Assembly (NCBI GenBank): GCA_023105745.1
Contig: JALGQZ010000020.1
Span: 3,006,001-3,070,000, forward strand
Length of the DNA stretch: 64,000 nt
Direction of reading: 5' to 3'
Source of the DNA: Austropuccinia psidii
Lineage: Eukaryota; Basidiomycota; Pucciniomycetes; Pucciniales; Sphaerophragmiaceae
The position numbers and the translations under genes were made by a program. The notes under the pieces are model-generated. The model searched no databases and was not told where the DNA came from. It was given only the letters and a program-made list of their open reading frames with translations. This document shows, piece by piece, positions 60,122 through 64,000 of the stretch (the first letter of the stretch is position 1; every line of letters starts with the position of its first letter).

Positions 60122-62045
60122 TGTGAGCCTTGAGGTATATTTTACATACCCAAATAGGCCACAATTATCTTAAAAAGAAATTTTGAATTATGCACAACTC
60201 ATAAGTCATGCATATATCCAAAATTCATCATTTTCAATTTCAGAAAAGATGAATAACTTTTTATTGAGTAAGTAAATCCATGGATTTAAGACCAGATTTG
60301 GATTCTACACAAAAATTCCCCTAGGGTAGCTCCATAGAGTGAATAAGCTCAATTTAAGTATTTGAGGTGTTAAAATGGAAAATAATTCAATACCACATCA
60401 TTAATACCACATAAAATATCCGTGAAAATTTTTGTTTTTCTTGATTTTTAGCCAAAATAATGGGAAAGTGAGAAATCCCATGTTACATATACACTAAGAA
60501 TAGTGTTATGCATGTTTTGAGCACTTAATATCATGGTATTCTTACATGGACTTTTGGTACACCCATAGTGGATATCTCACTTGAAGCTTAAATTTCTATT
60601 TTGACGTGAAAAATAGGCAAGGGGGACAAAAGACATCAAAGAGAGCCAGGGTACCCAACTTCTGAGGCCTCAGAGGCGTGGATAGCTCCAGAGCATGGAT
60701 CCATGGCTCATCTTGGCCCAATTGGTAAACCAAAACTCTTTGGGAACTTGGTTACCAAGTTACAACTACTGTAAAACACCAGAAAATAGCAAATAACCTG
60801 CTATTTTGACGTGCCAAGGAGGTAATGAGCTACTTACACTCCTGTAACCATGTCAATTACTAATGACTTTCCATGGATAAACCCCAAAAGAGTAATTAAA
60901 ACCCTTTTGGGACCCATATTCATTGATTTACCTCATAGCAACCAGCAAAACACTGCTATTTGCAATTCTACGTAGAAATGAGGTAAAAACTTCAAAAATT
61001 CATTAAAAATACAATTCTCAATGAATCCTTCTGAAACTTTCAGGACTAAAGGAGAACTGTATTATCTATGGTACAACCAAAAAGAATTACAGTTTTACAA
61101 GTAAAATTAAAAGTTTTACTTACAGTCCATTTTTGGTTATTCTACGTGAAACACTGAATCTTCAAAAATTCACAGTAATTACAACCTGTGATGAAATTGG
61201 CAATAACATTGATAACTTTGAGAAATCAATGATTATTTTAGAATAAAAGAAGATTTACAAGTGTTACTCCTTTTATTCTTAACCATATTGGGGTTGGTAG
61301 TCACGTAAGAGCATCAAATAAGTAATTATGATAATGTTACGTGACAAATAATGATGCAATCAATAAAGCAAAAGGGTTTATTGTTTTCTCATTCACTGGT
61401 TTTTCAGTTTGCTCCATGGCACGCCTCTGTGAGCTGTTGTTGACTTAAAAGAGGCCTCCTCTTGCTGTTTTTTCTGTATCATCATCTTATCAATTTATTA
61501 AATCATTATTACCAACAAGTAAGTATTAGTTACAGCTATTCTTAAGTGTTTTAAATCTTTCAGAATCAACCAGAAAGACGTGAAATCATAGAATCCAACT
61601 ATATATTGTTGTAATACTGTTATAAATCCTTTTGATCCCTTAAATCCACAATTCCACGTCAAATTTCTCTACTATTATCTGTCAATAAGTTCTTTGGAGT
61701 ATTAGTGAGTCTTTTATCTTTAATTCTTAAAGTTTTTTTTCTAGTAATAGTTTTCTTCAAGAATTATCTTTATAGTTATTCTTGTAAAAGATAATTATAT
61801 ATTAAAATTATTTTATTATTTTAATAAAAGAAGTTTTTATTATTAAATTCTTCTTGTAATTGATTCTTGTAGACAATTACTGCTCACTGTTATAATCACT
61901 AGTAGTGTATAACACGTGAAAGAAATAATTTTATAATTATTTAATTGTGGTTATAATAATTTTTTATTATTATATTTCATAAGAACAGACATAGTACTGT
62001 TGATTAATAGTAATATTATCATCAGTTTCATAGTCACATCTTACA
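60122..62045 (+). repeat. 3' LTR of alpha-2
   Basis: 1924 bp; near-identical to the 5' LTR (about 20 substitutions and one 1-nt indel in CTCCAGAGCATGG). Ends CATCTTACA before AAGAC. Confidence 0.95.
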
Positions 62046-62141
62046 AAGACCCTCCAGAATTGTTTCAGTGCTTCTTAAAATTCAGAAGCTTTACAGAAAA
62101 TCTCTTGGGTTACTTATTAGTCAATTTATGAGTAATCAAAG

Positions 62142-63540
62142 TGTCAGGCTGAGTCTATGATAAAGGTATAAGGATATTATATACAGCTTTAACTATGACT
62201 GTGACATGGATAAAATGATAATAATAGATTTTTGAATTGATACTAAGGGCTTTACTAAAGATATTTAGTGGTGGTGAGCACTTTTGAAAGCCCTGGGGGA
62301 AGCTTTACCAATTGGATTATTATAATAAAGTCTACAATAATTAAGATTAAAATTATACCCGATTATCTCCAAGAGTATAGCTTTTTTTGACAGATTTACT
62401 ATGTATGAATTCAAGAGCAGGATGAGAAAACCTTTTCTGGTGGAGAAAAGGCCTCCTTGTATGCTAAAATGGGTTGGAATGGCCCTCTAGACCATCCACA
62501 TAGAGGAAGTGAAGAGGTTTTCACTTCTGAGTACTGGCTTGTGGTTTCCACAAAGCCTGTATACACTTTATTGGGCTCAGATGTGGTTTTGAAACCATAT
62601 ACAGGCAGTTTTCACCAATACAGGGTAAAAATTTTCATCTGGGGACTACACAGCCCTCTTCTGACGTGTATGACGCATATATTTCTGTACAGAACCTGTA
62701 TGGGACCCCAGCATTGAATGAACTATGAGGTATTGAAGTATAAACATTCTTCTTCATCTGTTTGACATCTCATAATCATAGTTGTGGGATATTATCCCAC
62801 AGAAAAGGTGTATTGGCCCAATTGTGAGATTTTAACCTTAAAACTGCTATAAATTTGTCATTCTTTGATATATTCAGCTCAAATTTGGTTCATTGTGTGG
62901 TCTTTGATGAGATCTACACAATGGTACCTCATTTGGTATGGGTAACATTCAATATGGCAAAGTTTTGTTATTCAGATATATTACTTTCTCAATATCTGTA
63001 TGGAGATTGTTTGCTCCATAATTTTTGTTCTAGATGAGATATGGGGAAATTAAATCCACCATCAGATAGCCCTTATTGTTCTCTTTCCAAAGAGACCCTA
63101 CTTTAAGTATCTCAAAATAAAACTGGAGAAGTTAGAGGAGAGGTGAATATTTTATTCACCCTTATTTGACATTATTTTGCCCATAACTTCTGTAATTTTG
63201 GTGTTGGATCAATTTGGCTAGTACCATTGGATAGCCCTTACTTAGATCTTTAATTTGAATACCCGTTTGCTGGGGTTAAGCCTCTTCCTCTGGATTTCAG
63301 ATGAGAGGTTAAAATTAAGGTTTATGCTCAGCAACAACTTTGAGCAGGAATGAATTTGTTATTATTTGTCCTATGATGATGGGAATTGTATATCTCAAAA
63401 GTGGTGAGTTTCCTCTTTCTTTTGATACCTTTTGAGATGGTTTGGCTCAGCTCCATTTTTTGGTGGTATCTTAGCTTTACCATTAGTTTATGGTATTTGG
63501 CTGTCATGCTTGTGCTCTGGCTTTGAGTCACAGGCTGACA
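62142..63540 (+). repeat. Solo LTR, family beta, copy B
   Basis: 1399 bp, TGTCAGGCTGAGTC... to ...GAGTCACAGGCTGACA. Perfect target duplication CAAAG (62137-62141 and 63541-63545); the empty site is visible in copy C as ATCAAAGCTTAATC. It is inserted into copy D of its own family. Roughly 80% similar to copy A by eye. No gene: the open frames at 62457-62717 and 62855-63037 are not conserved in copy A. Confidence 0.85.
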
Positions 63541-64000
63541 CAAAGCTTAAACATTATCTGAATAGCTTTTATACCTTGTGATATGCTTATATGTAAGAGT
63601 GTCCCACAGTAAATCCCAATTCATGAAATAGCTTAACTCCATTATCCAGATTTAAAGCCTTTTCATGGCTTTGACAACTCATAATTCCATTTTATGGGAT
63701 AGTATCCCACAATACCATTTGGTGTAAGATCATATCCTTGAATCATTGATAGCTTTGTCAATTTTTAAGATAAAGGTCTCAAAAGTGTCTCAAATCATAC
63801 CCACAAGTGATTTCCCCAAGATGACTAAAAGTTTGGTACACTTTGGCTTTAGTATGAAAAATCTATATAGGCTCAATTTATTGTTTACTTGGTTTAAAAA
63901 TGTATTTTTCTTTACTTAAGAAAAAAGTTGTAATAGCTTTTTATTTTCTGAAAATAAATGGATAAGTGCTATATTAATATTTATCCCTTCTATAGCACTT

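Larger units (their letters stand above)
51834..62045 (+). mobile_element. Alpha-2: young, nearly intact Ty3/gypsy chromovirus
   Basis: 10,212 bp with perfect target duplication AAGAC (51829-51833 and 62046-62050). LTRs of 1923 and 1924 bp differ at about 21 positions by eye, roughly 1%, so the insertion is recent. Complete order: LTR, primer-binding site, leader exon, gag-pol, polypurine tract, LTR. Inserted into beta LTR copy D. Gag-pol has two nonsense codons and a damaged integrase zinc finger, so it probably cannot move unaided but might be mobilised in trans. Confidence 0.96.
51348..64000 (+). repeat. Beta LTR copy D, interrupted twice and cut by window end
   Basis: Three pieces: 51348-51833, 62046-62141 and 63541-64000. 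Joined, they follow copy C: the left piece has TTTATGATATAATGATAG and CCCCATAAAGGGTTAAACCC; the middle piece AAATTCAGAAGCTTT...AGTAATCAAAG; the right piece CTTAAACATTATCTGAATAGC, against CTTAATCGTATTTTGAATAGC of copy C. Alpha-2 and beta copy B fill the gaps with perfect target duplications. By comparison with copy C about 200 bp more should lie beyond the window. Confidence 0.75.

Noticed and set aside
1..64000. CRISPR arrays, bacterial operons, rRNA or tRNA genes
   Set aside because: No regularly spaced identical repeats, no prokaryotic gene organisation and no cloverleaf or rRNA-like block were seen; spliced genes and LTR elements indicate a eukaryote.

Overview
The window looks like transposon-rich DNA from a fungus, most likely a rust (Pucciniales). 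Three things suggest this: short spliceosomal introns of about 70-110 nt, very AT-rich spacers, and Ty3/gypsy chromodomain polyproteins. The polyproteins resemble, from memory, those that fill the myrtle rust (Austropuccinia psidii) genome. The species is an inference, since no database could be consulted. Only one host-type gene is visible, at the left edge; nearly everything else is mobile elements, relics, or AT-rich DNA with no recognisable content.

Layout. 1-1074: 3' end of a spliced SNF2-family ATPase gene. 1179-2600: solo LTR of a family called beta here (ends TGTCAGG / GGCTGACA). 2601-5655: AT-rich low-complexity DNA. 5656-16636: a small terminal-inverted-repeat element split by alpha-1, a degenerate 10.2-kb chromovirus (6096-16309). 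16865-25057: an older, related chromovirus (gamma) that is heavily broken. 25058-25918: PIF/Harbinger transposase relic. 28590-29603 and 39767-40534: two relics of Tet/JBP-like 2OG-Fe(II) oxygenases on the + strand. Each is followed by a convergent SANT/Myb-like gene relic on the - strand (29890-34470 and 40785-42160). The first SANT-like relic is split by a solo alpha LTR that itself carries a solo beta LTR. 42650-44819: probable divergent LTR on the - strand. 46068-48753: second copy of the small inverted-repeat element, split by another solo alpha LTR. 51348-64000: a beta LTR that contains the young chromovirus alpha-2 (51834-62045) and a further beta LTR (62142-63540), and runs past the window end.

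Alpha-2 is the best-preserved element. Its LTRs differ by about 1%, it has a perfect 5-bp target duplication, and its gag-pol frame is broken by only two stop codons. Comparing alpha-1 and alpha-2 suggests that gag expression depends on splicing. A GTAAGT donor inside the 5' LTR can join a conserved acceptor in the leader so that an A and a TG meet to form the ATG. A second 84/85-nt intron then joins this 48-codon exon in frame to gag. The other notable result is the repeated convergent Tet-SANT pair, which looks like one mobile two-gene unit present twice.

Nested insertions give a relative order: the small inverted-repeat elements, the Tet-SANT units and the outer beta LTR came first; the alpha elements came later; alpha-2 is among the latest insertions.
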